A stretch of DNA of 64,000 nucleotides from Symsagittifera roscoffensis (taxonomy: Eukaryota > Xenacoelomorpha > Acoela > Convolutidae), in contig NC_087068.1 in the NCBI RefSeq assembly GCF_963678635.1, positions 30,630,318 through 30,694,317 of the forward strand, written 5' to 3'. Under the pieces are notes generated by a model. It ran no database searches. It saw only the letters and a program-made list of their open reading frames with translations, and was not told where the DNA came from. Position numbers and translations under genes: made by a program. Below are positions 44,652 through 57,237 of this stretch, one piece after another; the stretch's first letter is position 1; each line of letters begins with the position of its first letter.

Positions 44652-45490
44652 AATACGCACCATAAGTTATTCAATTCAAAAATCTGGCGAAAGATGTTGA
44701 ATCAGAAACCTTTCAGATTAAAAATTGTGATTACTATAATTTTTATATCAAGAAGTATGCTCCTCTATTTTAGGGAAAAATCTAGGAAAATGTTGCAATT
44801 TTGATTATCAAATTGATGTGAAAATTAGGATCATAGCGGTAATTGCAATTAATGGGGTCTCTCAATCAAACCATATTTTCAACAAAACATTTTTTTATTG
44901 TTCTGCAATTTTAGGATGATTTATAACAGACCAGACTCGGCTTATTTAGTCTTTTGATCAATTGAAAAGAATTGGAACTTATGCGATTGCTTTTTTATTT
45001 TGGAACCTATGGGACTGATTGTTTATTTTGGAACCTATGAATACGCACCATAAATTATTCAATTCAAAAATCTGGCGAAAGATGTTGAGTCAGAAACCTT
45101 TCAGATTAAAAATTGTGATTACTATAATTTTTATATCAAGAAGTGTGCTCCTCTATTTTAGGGAAAAATCTAGGAAAATGTCGCAATTTTGATTATCAAA
45201 TTGATGTGAAAACTAGGAACATAGCGGGAATTGCAATAAATGGGCTCTCTCAATCAAAACATATTTTCAACAAAACATTTTTTTATTGTTCTGCAATTTT
45301 AGGATGATTTATAACAGACCAGACTCGGCTAATTTAGTCTTTTGATCAATTGAAAAGATTTGAAACTTATGCGATTGCTTTTTGGAACCTATGGGACTGA
45401 TTGTTTATTTTGGAACCTATGAATATGCACCATAAATTATTCAATTCAAAAATCTGGCGAAAGATGTTGAGTCAGAAACCTTTCACAGGG
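44546..45490 (+). repeat. 388-bp tandem repeat, about 2.4 copies
   Basis: GACTCGG followed by ATTTAGTCTTTTGATCAATT starts at about 44546, 44934 and 45322, giving equal spacing of 388 bp. The first two units are nearly identical. The third breaks off after GTCAGAAACCTTTCA at about 45485. Confidence 0.93.
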
Positions 45491-45732
45491 CACTATTGTT
45501 TTGGCGATTGAAAAGAAAGAGTTTCTACACGTTGCAGCGTGTTTCTACACGTTGCAGCGTGTTTCCGTGTTTTCATAGTCTGCCTGAAGGGCAATAACGT
45601 AGTTCCATTAGTTTGTCCAGCCCTTACCTTTTTTCTGCAAGACAGTTTTCACACATGTACATGTCCATTATTTCTCTAATGCTCCAGATGTAAAACAACT
45701 TTCGCACATTTGTTTGCGAAATGAATTAATAG

Positions 45733-46620
45733 TGTAGTATTGCAAATACTACACGGATATAAAAGTGTATTGTTCTATTTGAAGTATATTCAACATTTTT
45801 CCACAGACTATTTTGTCGGATATCAAACAAAAAGTTTGTCGCCATAAAAGCTGACCGGTTAAAATGTTCTATTTTGAAAAGTAGACATTAAAGCACTAAG
45901 CACCCGGTCTTTGGAGCCATAGAAAGACCCAAGAAAATAAAACAAGTGCAAATCAGAGACGGAATGAATAACGGCTTCTTAATATTAAAAACTTCAAAGA
46001 TGAGACTACTGAAAACATTCCAAACACCTGGAGGATGAAAAATATCCGATGAAACAAAGTCTATGAAGATTAAAATTAGACAAAGGTACTTTGAAGCCTT
46101 CTTGCATTAAGATTGGACCTGTCTAAAATCTTCATAATTTTTTATTCCACTCTCATTTGAACTCGCTCAGTCGAGTTAACGTGTTCCGGAATAATTTTAT
46201 TTCTTTCTTTTGTTTGTTTTTATTTTATAAACTTAATAAGATACGATCTTAGAACTTTTATAAGTTCCCGAAAAAAATGCAGCAGCCCGGATCTAAACAA
46301 ATTGATGACCCAATACTCTGAGAAGCATAAGGTGGACAAATCAATCAGCAATCTAGACGCGGACGAGAGGCAAACGCAGTGTTAGTTTAAATGTAAAAAC
46401 TAGGTTTTGACCCCCATCCTCATTGGTACTAAAGACAGTTGTTCATTAATTGGTTAAATCATTTGTACTCAACTATCCACTAGATAAATTCATACTCTTT
46501 TTTAACTAAATTTTTGAACTATAACTTTTGTCAAGAAACGACGAATTAAGGTGAGACTTATAACTTAGGATAGATTACTAAGCAATCAATCAGCAAAGAT
46601 AGCTTAATAAAACTGGTGCA
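45733..46620 (+). repeat. Candidate left LTR of the retroelement array
   Basis: Starts TGTAGTATTGCAAATACTAC and ends GGTGCA. It matches 61502-62268 in order, with indels, over ATTTTGTCGGATATCAAA, AACTCGCTCAGTCGAGTTAA and GATTACTAAGCAATCAA. The first 21 bp form a hairpin (TGTAGTATT-GCA-AATACTACA). No matching target duplication was found, so the exact ends are approximate. Confidence 0.65.
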
Positions 46621-48008
46621 AACGCAGCAGAGAACTACTCCTTAAGAAATTCCTTTTCCAACAAACTCGAAACTTCTTTTAAAGTTCAAAAAAATAATAC
46701 TAGGATCTGTGAGTATTTTTCAGATTAGTTTTCAACCTCAAAAAGTCAGAGACAATGGGTGTCTTCCAATAAATACACAATTTCATTGTCTTCTACTTGC
46801 CAGATATTCCTAGTAGGGCTCTTGCAATAGGCATCCCCCTACGCTAAAAGTCGCCCACGATATTCCTCCATTTCGAGGTCTATTATACGAAAACGAAGAA
46901 TGAAGGAACGGATTTGGGTGTTTTTCACTAAATCATTGGTTTTTTTGTGACAGTTTGAATGTACTCCTAATAAACATTAAAATTACGCACTAAAATCAAT
47001 CTTAAACGTTAATCACATAACACCAAACACCAAATTTTAATTTCACAAAAATATTAGGTTTCACAACAAAAACTAAAGCTAGAACACTGACACATCCACT
47101 TTATATTGATGAACTAGTTTTCATATAACCTAAGCACTAGAAAATTGATTTTGACCAGCCAAAATGTTTGGTTTCAGACCCAAAAATCTTGCTTCCTAAG
47201 TCAAAATTTTGGGGAATATAGAAAGATAATGGAATCCTTGATGCACTAAACAACTCAAAAACTTCTAGAAGGTGTTAGTTTGAGCCCTCGAACTTATAGT
47301 TTCAGACAACAAAAAACGTCGTTTTACCCTAAAATTCTCATCTTTTTGGCACTTTTATTGCTGGAATAGAAATATATTAAGAGTTAGCAGCTTAGAATTT
47401 GAAACCCAAAATTCTAAAACCAAGTGATCAAACTATAGTTTCAATTCTAGAAATCATAGTTTCAGCCCCAAAAACTTAGGTTTCGGCAAACAAATTTTTT
47501 GATTTTGAAGTAACAAAACTGTTCATAATTCTAATTTACACTAGACCAGCTATCAAAAACCAACTTTTCACTTTCATGCATCGAGTTTGAGAGAGTTTAA
47601 GGGTTTTAGGTTTGAGATTTCAAAAACTAAGTTTAAGATATCAAAAAATTCGTTTTTCTCAAAATTTTTTTGCAGAATAATGCATAAACCAGGTATCCTA
47701 AAGCTTTTAGACAACCGTAAGGAAAAAAAACTCAATATCAGTTACCATAGTTTCAAGTTTCAGATTATAGTATCAGTCAAAAAAAATTTGTAAAAATTTT
47801 AACAAAAAAAAATGAAGTTTTGAGCCAGTAATAACCTCAAAAGGCATATAATTATATTGTGATTCATAACTAAGGCATCAATAAAACTTCACATAAACAA
47901 AGTTTCAGGTTTCAGCTAAGGTTTCAGCGAACAAAAAACTCGAAAAAAATTTTAGATGCTACAAACCATTTAATTTAAGAAAAAAGAAAAAAACACCGTA
48001 AAAAATTA

Positions 48009-48215
48009 ATGTCAACACATTTTAAAATTGAAGTCAGCACAATAAATTTAAAACTCAAATTAGGAAGCAAAGTCTCTAACATCATATGGTATATCACTTA
48101 CACTGAAAAAGATCATACTAGTATAGTAGCAAAACACCTTAACGACGATAAACACGAACTATACGTCTTTTTTGACGATATACTCCAGAAATTGACACAA
48201 TTCTTCAGCAAATAA
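48009..48215 (+). CDS. sORF-A of unit 1, 68 residues, unknown family
   Basis: The ORF begins MSTHFKIEVSTINLKLKLGS and contains NIIWYITYTEKDHTSIVAKH. It has no signal peptide or membrane span and alternating hydrophobic residues suggest beta strands. It is clearly related to sORF-B about 460 bp downstream through the shared pattern LKLKL..K...IIWYIT. Copies exist at 53256 and 56776. I recognise no known family. Confidence 0.55.
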   Translation: MSTHFKIEVSTINLKLKLGSKVSNIIWYITYTEKDHTSIVAKHLNDDKHELYVFFDDILQKLTQFFSK

Positions 48216-48470
48216 AAATACCAAATAATATAATTTATATACCGCAAGAACGATTAATTGCTTCACTTCGGATTGCTTATTGATATAATCATATACCCAA
48301 GCACAAAACTTCTAGAATTTTAATCATTTTTAGAGACAAATTTTTCCTCAACAAAATTTAAACTTTCCAAACATAATAATAAAAATTTCATTAGTAAAAT
48401 TTGGATATTATAAATATTGTTTATCATCATCTAGATATATAAGTATGTCTTAAGCATGAAATAGAATGCT

Positions 48471-48722
48471 ATGGCCAACTTTTATCAAGTAAATACAACA
48501 GCATTTGATCTGAAACTAAAATTAAAAAATAAATCCACAAAAATTATTTGGTATATCACCAACATCCAAAAGAATCAAATCACAATTTTGTCCAAACACC
48601 CACACGAAATCAATCACGAAATAACTATTCTCTCCCGCGGCAATACCCCAGAGATAACTTCTATTTTAAAGCTTAACCGGCCTCATAGCACTATTGATCT
48701 ATCCAATAAAAATTTGTATTAA
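48471..48722 (+). CDS. sORF-B of unit 1, 83 residues, paralogue of sORF-A
   Basis: The ORF begins MANFYQVNTTAFDLKLKLKN and continues STKIIWYITNIQKNQITILSK. It aligns with sORF-A over about 60 residues without gaps except at the N-terminus, so the pair arose by duplication. It is preceded by a TATATAAG sequence at about 48435. Further copies are at 53717 and 57238. The C-terminal ends differ among copies through frameshifts. Confidence 0.55.
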   Translation: MANFYQVNTTAFDLKLKLKNKSTKIIWYITNIQKNQITILSKHPHEINHEITILSRGNTPEITSILKLNRPHSTIDLSNKNLY

Positions 48723-48845
48723 TTGAACCCAACAATTCTCACAAAAACTTAAATAAAATTATTTCAATCCTTACAATTGATCAGTACACAACACATCGAA
48801 ACCTTTATATATTATTAACAAAAACTTAAGTGAAATTCAGCAAAA

Positions 48846-49595
48846 ATGGCGAACGTATTAGCATACCCAGATTTAGCTCTCGAAAAGTTAACCGGCTTAC
48901 ATCCAAATGAAGATGCGAGAAATTTTCTTGATGTAGTAGAGAAAAAGATAGCATTTTCCCTAGGCACTAGACCAGCAGACGCAGGTGGAAATCAGGATGC
49001 ATATGTAAGAGACGAAGAGCCTTATTTGGTTCAATATTAGGAAGTCCAGCCAATATTAGGAAGTCCAGGAAAACAAATAAAAGCAGAAAACATAAAAAGA
49101 CAACCTGATGAGTTTAATAAAAGCGACATACATAGGTTAAGCACCACTTTTAATCATAATTAAAGAACAGCAAAGAAAATATAGTTCTTCGTACGCGGCT
49201 TAAGCCCGCCAGGATTAAAACAAAAGGCACATCAATTCCTAATTGAGAATCCACCTGCAACTTGGCAACAATTAAAAGATCATATTGCTACAAAAATTTT
49301 AAGTTTTGCATTAAGTAGTAAGTTTATTGGAACAGCTTCCAGTAGCATAGATAAAAAATTAAAAATAGAAGGAAAACAGGATCAACTTAAAGAGTTAACA
49401 AGACTAATGAAGGATCAAAAAATAAACGCAGCTTATAATCCTTATGAGCATGGAGACAAACAAAACAACCCAATGTTTTGCAACTGGTGTTGCATGTCAG
49501 GCCATACAATAAGCCAGTGCTTTAAGTATAACAATCATCAAGAGCAAAATTTACTCGCTTCAAATAAGAGAAAATGCAAACAGAAACTCTCATAA
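48846..49595 (+). pseudogene. gag of unit 1, frameshifted, with CCHC knuckle
   Basis: Starts MANVLAYPDLALEKLTGLHP and is open for 64 codons, then broken, with an internal deletion relative to unit 3. A later piece has FVRGLSPPGLKQKAHQF-like sequence and a textbook zinc knuckle, CNWCCMSGHTISQC (C-x2-C-x4-H-x4-C), at about 49480-49521. Gag would form the virus-like particle and bind RNA through this knuckle. Confidence 0.75.
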
Positions 49596-49849
49596 ATATA
49601 GCTGTAGGTCGAAAGTAGACAACAATGTCAGTGATATAAACCCCCCAAAAAGAAATCAGGCATATGTCGAACTGCAATGAGAGTTCTCAACGCTAATAAG
49701 GTCGAATAGAAAAAAAACTTTCAATGGAAATAACGATTATCATTCACATTACCAGATACACAACTTTAGTGATGATGACATTCCACGAGACTCTACCGAT
49801 AGGGAGTGTGAACTTAAACTAGATCAGTCTCCGTCTGAATCAAAAATAC

Positions 49850-50455
49850 AATTGTATATCACCTTATACCAATATCACGTCGGAGACGAAAATAAAAATT
49901 ACGATTTGGAAACCTAGTTTTTACTAGACACTGGAGCAACATGTTCGCTTATTAATTTTGACAGTTATGAACAATATTGTAAAACACAGCCTCTACAGCT
50001 GAATAAATCTAGATCATACCCAGTTGCTGTTAATGGAGAAAACTTTAACTTATAGATTATACTACTTTTGACTCAGATATAACAGTACCTATAAGTATTA
50101 TAAGAAGCAAAAGCTATCCATATCTAGTTTTTATCAAAATGTATTTCTTGATAACAATATAACTATTGCACCAAAATCATCACGCAATATTTCAATTTCT
50201 CCAACAGGCGTAGTTTTCAAATTAGAAACAGCGTTTAGAATTGATTAGTCGTTGGAACAAAAAAGCATTAAAGCTTATAGTACAGATTGTAAGTATGAAG
50301 AAAAATCAATACCTATCGTACTCAAAAATTCCAGAGAATCAAAGGTAATTCTGAGCAAAGGTCCAATAGGCCAAACGTTTAAAATTATAGAAGCAAAATG
50401 GAACTTTTTTGATTTAAACCAACTATTATCGTTCTTTTCATTGAAGCTTATTTAA
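49850..50455 (+). pseudogene. Protease and Pol-linker remnant of unit 1
   Basis: The retropepsin motif LLDTGATCSLINF follows a stop codon at about 49915. Downstream, IPIVLKNSRESKVILSKGPI and GQTFKIIEAK at about 50310-50400 resemble the PR-RT linker of Ty3/gypsy Pol ('vpi..N.s...v.l.kG..iG'). No RT follows. Confidence 0.65.
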
Positions 50456-50561
50456 CCCTTAACGGTTTGTGCAGTTTTTCTAACTTTTTGTATACTAAGC
50501 AGCAAATTTAAATTATTCTTTCTGAAAAATCATTGTAAGAGTGTTCCTTATTTTTTATTGC

Positions 50562-51300
50562 ATGTCATTAATCAAGTTTTCTTGCGTGCTTCTGTTAGTA
50601 TTTTCTATTCAAGCAACTGCAAAAAGCATAAAGCTTACTGAAAAAAAAAATTCAAACAGAAAAACATTCTTGTGTATAAAAACACATTTGCAATACTAAA
50701 TATACTACAAGGGATAATGGTTCTGTATGAAATTTTGGACCATCCTTAAAATCAAATAAAGAAAGAAGGATCGGAACCCAATGGCTGAGACAAATAGTTT
50801 TTCGAATTCAACATTTTGCAAAAAAGTTGCAAAAGGCCAGGAGTTTGAGATAGAAAAATTTACGAGTCAATAATAATTTCATTTTTAGGCATTATTGTTA
50901 CTGAAAATTCAGTATTACATTTAAGGGAATATAAAATTACCCTACATACAATAACGAAAATTAATAGAGTGAAACCTTTGATGAAAGAACTAGCCAATGT
51001 AAAATTGTATCTAACTTATTTCTGCGAAGTTGATTAGCACCATCGTCTTCCTCTTAGGGCCCAAGTAGGGACCGGTGAAATTAATTATTAGCCTTGTAGT
51101 TTTCAAGTTACAAAATACAAACAAAATACAAACAAAATACAAATTCATCAAAAAGGGAGAAATTAACTTTCTTTTTCAACAAAGTGAGTATGTTTTTACC
51201 AAAATTTATTATCATAAAATGGGCGAACAGTTTTTCGACCCGAACTGCCGCAGATTTATGCCAGCATTTGTTGGTGGCTTCATGTAGCCTTTTAAATTCA
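50562..51300 (+). pseudogene. env-like remnant of unit 1 with signal-peptide start
   Basis: ATG at 50562 opens a frame with a typical secretion signal: a basic residue near the start, a run of Leu/Val/Phe, and a small-residue site (Ala-x-Ala) near residue 20. This lies where errantivirus-type elements carry env. It is broken by stops and frameshifts within about 45 codons. Later fragments in several frames are conserved among the three units. I do not assign it to a named Env family. Confidence 0.4.
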
Positions 51301-53255
51301 TGGTACCATATTCTTTTAACCAACGCAATTTTTTGTTGGTGGCTGTAGGCAGCCTTTGAGACCTCTATGATTCGCTTCTCTCATTTTGGCCAAAATATCA
51401 TTTCGGTAGTTTAAAATCCACAACACGCAGGCATTTAAACCCTTACATGAAACAAATTTCTGAAGCAATACTTAGAAAAATGAACGCGGCATCATTATTA
51501 TGATTGTTTACTTAAAATTTTACATCCCTAAAATCAGATGAACATTTCTTTGCTAAAACTGTGAACATGGATTGGTGCAGGGGATTAAAACCGAAGAGAA
51601 ACTGATCCACTTATGTTTTTGAATATTATACAGTTCGTAATTTGTCTTTATTTTTCCTTTTCTTCAGTATTTCATTTTGATTCGATTCTAATTCAAATCT
51701 TTTCTTTTTCGTATCAAAAAATGAAACAAAAATTGCTGGTTATGACAGAAATGTTTTCAAATAAATAAATTATTTATTTATTCTTGTCTTACAATTTTTA
51801 CAATTTTCTATTCGTTCATATTTGCATCTAGTAAAAATCAACTTAAAGTGTAAAACTGTATGATTTGTTTATTATATTACAATCAGGATGAAACTGAGAG
51901 GTTAATTTAATTTCTCCATTTTTCATCCACGTGGGTTTCTGTGCAAAACAAAAAATACTAAAATTTGATGTGAATAAGACCCAAAAATCAACCATACTTA
52001 GCTTGTGTATGCAACAAATGTTTCACATAATCATCCAAGTCCGCTTGTAAGAAATACCCTTTATGTCCAGTAAACCGTTTGAATACATGCCAAAACTTCA
52101 GTTTAAAGTTCTCATCACTAAAACTAACTATATCCTGTATTCAAATAAAGTGCTTAAAAACTTATTAATTATCTTCATTCCTTTTTTCGAGGGTGTTAAG
52201 TGGTCATATGTGCGATCTAAAAGTACCTTAAATTGATTGATAAATTGAATTACTCTTCACAATATATCCAACCAGTCACGCTTGTTGCTATTTAGTCTAA
52301 TCTTTCATCATTTATCAAGGCTTATCCTCAATTTTCCTTAAGCTCATTTTATTTTTAACCACGTTAACGTAATTTAAACCTAAATCGTCCAGTATTAAAG
52401 CTACCAATTACTGAAAATAAGGGAGGAAATAACAAAAACGAAAAAGGAAGGAACGGATTTGGGTGTTTTTCACAAAATCATTGGTTTTCTTTGTGACACA
52501 GTTTGAATATACTCCTAATAAACATTAAAAACACGCACTAAAACCAAACTTAAACGTTAACCACATAACACCAAACACCAAGTTTTAATTTCAGCACAAA
52601 AATATTAGGTTTCACAACAAAAACTAAAGCTAGAACACTGACACATCCACTTTATATTGATAAACTTTTGACAACCTTAGGGAAAAAAACTCAATTTCAG
52701 CCACCATAGTTTCAGGTTTCAGATTAGTACCAGTCAAAAAAATTTTAACAAAAAAAAATTAAAGTTTTGAGCCAGTAATAACCTGAAAAGGCATAGAATT
52801 ATATTGTTATTCATAACAAAGGCATCAATAAAACTTCAAATAAACAAAGTTTCAGGTTTCAGCTAAGGTTTCAGCGAACAAAAAACTTGAAAAACTTTTG
52901 TTATTTATTTGTTTATTTTCTTATCTCTGAGAGGTCTCGGAATATAAGCGCTATTAGTACCGTTCTATAACTTGGCATACACACCACTGATATTGCTACA
53001 AACCATTTAACTGGAATGAAATTTCGGATTCTAATTGATCTTCCATGAGAAACTACAATTTGTAAATGTGTTTGTTAATCAGTTGTACTTTACTGATTTC
53101 AATTAAGACTTACTTATTTATTTATTTATTTATTTATTTCTTAAATAATAATCTTTGTTAATAATCAGCAAATTGTAGGACAATTTCAATACTCTAAAAT
53201 ATACTAATCAAATAAACCAACTTAACTTAAGAAAAATAAACACCGTAAAAAATTA

Positions 53256-53460
53256 ATGTCAACACATTTTAAAATTGAAGTCTGCACAAAAAATTTAAAA
53301 GTCAAATTAGGAAGCAAAGTATCTAACATCCTATGGTATATCACTAACACTGAAGAAGATCATATTAGTATACTAGCAAAACACCCCAACGACGATAAAC
53401 ACGAACTATACGTCTTTTTTTGACGATATACTCCAGAAATTGACACAATTCTTCAGCAAA
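53256..53460 (+). pseudogene. sORF-A of unit 2, frameshifted
   Basis: Starts MSTHFKIEV like unit 1. One extra T in a run (GTCTTTTTTTGACG) breaks the frame near the end, and the stop codon region is altered. Confidence 0.55.
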
Positions 53461-53716
53461 AAAAATACCAAATTATATGATTTATATACCGCAAGAACGA
53501 TTAATTGCTTCACTTCCGATTGCTTATTGATATAATCATATACCCAAGCACAAAACGACTAGAATTTTAATCATTTTTTAGAAACACAATTTTTTCCTCA
53601 AAATTTAAACTTCCCAAACATAATAATAACAAGTTCATTAAAAAATTTAGATATACTATATATTGTTTATCATCATCTAGATAAATAAATATGTCTTAAG
53701 TATGAAATAGAATGCT

Positions 53717-53974
53717 ATGACCAACTTTTATCAAGTAAATACAACAGCATTTGATCTGAAACTAAAATCAAAAAATAAATCCACAAAAACTATTCGGTAT
53801 ATCACCAACACCCAAAAGGATCAAATCACAATTTTGTCCAAACACCCACACAAAAATAATCACGAAATAACTATTCTCTCCCGCATCAATACCCCAGAGA
53901 TAACTTCTATTTTAAAAAGCTTGACCGGCCTCATAGCACTATTGATCTATCCAATAAAAATTTGTATTCATTGA
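53717..53974 (+). CDS. sORF-B of unit 2, 85 residues
   Basis: Starts MTNFYQVNTTAFDLKLKSKN and has TIRYITNTQKDQITILSK. Its last 18 codons differ from unit 1 because of a frame change after ITSILK. Most differences from unit 1 change the amino acid. Confidence 0.45.
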   Translation: MTNFYQVNTTAFDLKLKSKNKSTKTIRYITNTQKDQITILSKHPHKNNHEITILSRINTPEITSILKSLTGLIALLIYPIKICIH

Positions 53975-54093
53975 ACCCAACAATTCTCATAAAAACTTAA
54001 ATAAAGTTATTTCAATCCTTACAATTGATCAGTACACAACACATCGAAACCTTTATATATTATTAACAAAAATTTAAGTGAAATTCAGCAAAA

Positions 54094-54960
54094 ATGGCGA
54101 ACGTATTAGCATACCCTGATTTAGCTCTCGAAAAGTTAACCGGCTTAGATACAAATGAAGATGCAAGAGATTTTGTTGATATAGTAGAGAAAAAGATAGA
54201 ATTTTCCTTAGGACTAGACCAGCAGACGCAGGTGGCGATCAGGATGCATTTAAGAGACAAAAAGCCTTATTTGGTTCAATATGAAGAGTTCCAGCCGCTC
54301 AATGGTATCAGGGATAAGCAGCAGATTTACCTTGGAACAATATAAGAGATCAGGTCATAGATAGATTCACAGAAGATAAGGATAAGTACGGAAGACGAGT
54401 AGAAGCAGAAAACTTAAAAAGACAACCTGATGAGTTTGTTAAAAGCTACATACATAGGTTAAGCACCGCAGTAGACCGTGGATGGCCTAATCCAACTTTT
54501 TATGATGATCAAAGAACAGCAAAGAAAATGGATTTCTTAAGCCCGCCAGGATTAAAACAAAAGGCACATAAATTCCTAACTGAGAATCCACCCGCAACTT
54601 GGCAACAATTAAAAGATCATATTGTTACAAATAAACTTAAGTTTTGCATTAAGTAGTGAGTTTATTGGAACAGCAGCTTCTAGTAGCATAGATAATAAAT
54701 TGGAAATAGAGGGAAAAAGGATCAATTTAAAGAGTTAACAAGACTAATGAAGGATCATAAAATGAACGCAGCTTATTATCCACATGAGCATGGAAACAAA
54801 CAAAACAACCCAATGTTTTGCAAGTGTGGTTGCATGTCAAGCCATACAATAAGCCAGTGCTTTAAGTATAACAATCATCAAGAGCAAAATTAGTACTCAC
54901 TTTAAATAAGAGAGAATGCAAACAGAAATTCTCATAAATATAGCTGTAGGTCGAAAGTAA
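54094..54960 (+). pseudogene. gag of unit 2, frameshifted
   Basis: Same start as unit 1 (MANVLAYPDLALEKLTGLDT). The frame breaks within the capsid region, and later pieces keep KSYIHRLSTAVDRGWPNPTF and the knuckle region. There the first cysteine pair reads CKCGC, which breaks C-x2-C spacing. Confidence 0.72.
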
Positions 54961-55195
54961 ATAATTTCAGTGATATTAATCCCTAACAAGAATTCAGGCA
55001 AATGTCGAACTGCAATGAGTGTTCTCAATCGCTTATAAGGTCGAATAGAAAAAAAGCTTTCAATGGAAATAACGATTATCATTCACCTTACCAGATCCAC
55101 AACTTTAGTGATGACATTCCACGAGACTATACCGATAAGGAGTGTGAACTTGTGAATTTAAACTAGATCAGTCTCCGTCTGAATCAAAAACATAA

Positions 55196-55990
55196 TTGTA
55201 TATTAACTTATACCTACATCCCGTCGGAGACAGAAAAAATAACGGTTTGGAAACCCAGTTTTTACTAGACACTGGAGCAACATGTTCGCTTATTAATTTT
55301 GAGAGTTATGAACAATATTGTAAAAAACAGCCTCTAACGCTGAATAAATCTAGATCAAACTCAGTTGCTAATAATGGAGAAAAACTTAAACTTAAAGATT
55401 ATACTACTTTTGACTCAACTTTTGGTACTAACTTTGATTATCCGGTAAAATTAAAGCATGAATTTTAGCCAAGGACGGATGCGATCTAAACATATTAAGA
55501 ATTGATTTCATTTCTCAAAATAATAAATCAATAAAATTTTCGAGTTTTAACTTAGACTTAAAAAAAGACCAAGATATAACAGTAACCTATAAGTATTATA
55601 AGAAGCAAAAGTTATCCATTTCTAAGTTTTTATCGAAATGTATTTCTTCATAACAATATAACTATTGCATCAAAATCATCCCGCGTTATTTCAATTTCTC
55701 CAGCAGGCGTAGTTTTCAAAGTAGGAACAGCGTTTAGAATTGATTAGTCTTTGGAACAAAAACGCATTAAAGCTTATAGTACAGATTGTAAGTATGAAAA
55801 AAATCAATATCTCAAAAATTCCAGAGAATCAAAAGTACTTATGAGCAAAGGTCCAATAGGCCAAACGTTTGAAATTATAGAAGCAAAAACCTTAAGGGTT
55901 TGTGCAGTTTTTCCGACTTTTTGTATACTGAGCAGTAAAATTAAATTATTCTTACTGAAAAGTCATTATAGAAGTGTTTCTTATTTTTAA
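55196..55990 (+). pseudogene. Protease and Pol-linker remnant of unit 2 (best protease copy)
   Basis: Open for 90 codons with TQFLLDTGATCSLINFESYE, containing the catalytic DTG of retroviral-type aspartic proteases. The second half of the fold is lost. The linker block IKAYSTDCKYEK...IGQTFEIIEAK follows in another frame, then the sequence passes directly to the env-like start. Confidence 0.72.
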
Positions 55991-55994
55991 TTGT

Positions 55995-56550
55995 ATGTCA
56001 TTAATCAAGTTTTCTTGCGTGCTTCTGTTAGTATTTTCTATTCAAGCAATTGCAAAAAACAAAGCTTACTGAAGAAAAAATTTTCAAACACAAAACATTC
56101 TAGTGTATAAAAAACATACGCAATACTAAATATACTACAATGAATAATGGTTCTGTATGAAATTCAAAAGAATTTGCCAAAAATGCGTAGTCAAGGATTA
56201 ATTTTTATATCCGAGATCGAAAACAGTCATGTACGCCAACAATTTTGGACCATCCTTAAAATCAAAAAAAGAAAGAAGGATCGGAACCCAATGGCTGAGA
56301 CAAAAACTTTTTCAAATTCAACGTTTTGCGAAAAAGTTGCAAAAGGCCAGGAGTTTGAGATAAAAAAAAATACGAGTCAATAATAATTTCATTTTCAGGC
56401 AGTTTTATTACTGAAAACTCAGTATTACTCTTAAGGGAATATAAAATTACCCTACATAAAATCACGAGAATTAATAGAGTGAAACCTATGAAAGAAGTAG
56501 TCAAGTAAAATTGTATCAAAGTTATTTCTGCGAATTTGATTAGCACCATC
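55995..56550 (+). pseudogene. env-like remnant of unit 2
   Basis: It has the same signal-peptide-like start as 50562, with frame breaks. A 78-codon open piece at 56147-56383 corresponds to the middle of the remnant. The 3' part is truncated at the unit 2/3 junction. Confidence 0.38.
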
Positions 56551-56775
56551 GGCTTCATCTTAGGGAAAAATAAACACCGTAAACAATTTGTAAATGTATT
56601 TGTTAATCAGTTGTACTTTACTGATTTCAATTAAGACTTTTTTAATTATTTATTTCATTATTAATAATCTTTGTTTAAAATCAAAAAATTCTAGGAATTT
56701 TTCAATATATAAAACATACTAATCAAATAAACCAACTTATATTTAAGAAAAAGAAAAGAAACACCGAAAAAATTA

Positions 56776-56982
56776 ATGTCAACACATTTTAAAATTGAAG
56801 TCAGCACAATAAATTTAAAACTCAAATTAGGAAGCAAAGTCTCTAATATCATATGGAATATCACTTACACTGAAAAAGATCATACTAGTCTAGTAGCAAA
56901 ACACCCTAGCGACGATAAACACGAACTATACGTCTTTTCTGACGATATACTCCAGAAATTGGCACAATTCTTCAGCAAATAA
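56776..56982 (+). CDS. sORF-A of unit 3, 68 residues
   Basis: It is the same length as unit 1 and 62 of 68 residues match by my count. The substitutions are mostly amino-acid changing, for example Tyr to Asn in WYIT, which argues against strong selection between copies. Confidence 0.5.
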   Translation: MSTHFKIEVSTINLKLKLGSKVSNIIWNITYTEKDHTSLVAKHPSDDKHELYVFSDDILQKLAQFFSK

Positions 56983-57237
56983 AAATACCAAATAATATAA
57001 TTTATATACCGCAAGAACGATTAATTGCTTTACTTTGGATTGCTTATTGATATAATCATATACCCAAGCAAAAAACTTCTAGAATTTTAATCATTTTTTA
57101 GAGACAAATTTTCCCTCAACAAAATTTAAACTTTCCAAAATAATAATAAAAAGTTCTTTAGTAAAATTTGGATATTATAAATATTGTTTATCATCATCTA
57201 GATAAATAAGTATGTCTTAAGTATGAAATAGAATGCT

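Larger units (their letters stand above)
46621..52440 (+). mobile_element. Retroelement array, unit 1 (leader, sORF-A, sORF-B, gag, protease, Pol linker, env start)
   Basis: This is the most complete unit. A 1.4-kb leader is rich in GGTTTCAG-type motifs. Two small ORFs follow at 48009 and 48471, then gag at 48846, a protease/linker remnant at 49850-50455 and an env-like start at 50562. Reverse transcriptase, RNase H and integrase are absent between linker and env. The 3' part from 51050 to 52020 matches unit 3 at 60110-61065. Confidence 0.8.
52441..56565 (+). mobile_element. Retroelement array, unit 2
   Basis: The unit begins with the same leader as 46902 onward (GAAGGAACGGATTTGGGTG). It lacks the equivalent of about 47117-47708 and carries an extra block at 52915-53050 that recurs at 62570-62690. 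It keeps sORF-A (frameshifted), sORF-B, gag pieces, the best-preserved protease and the linker. Its 3' end is cut short at 56565, where unit 3 begins. Confidence 0.78.
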
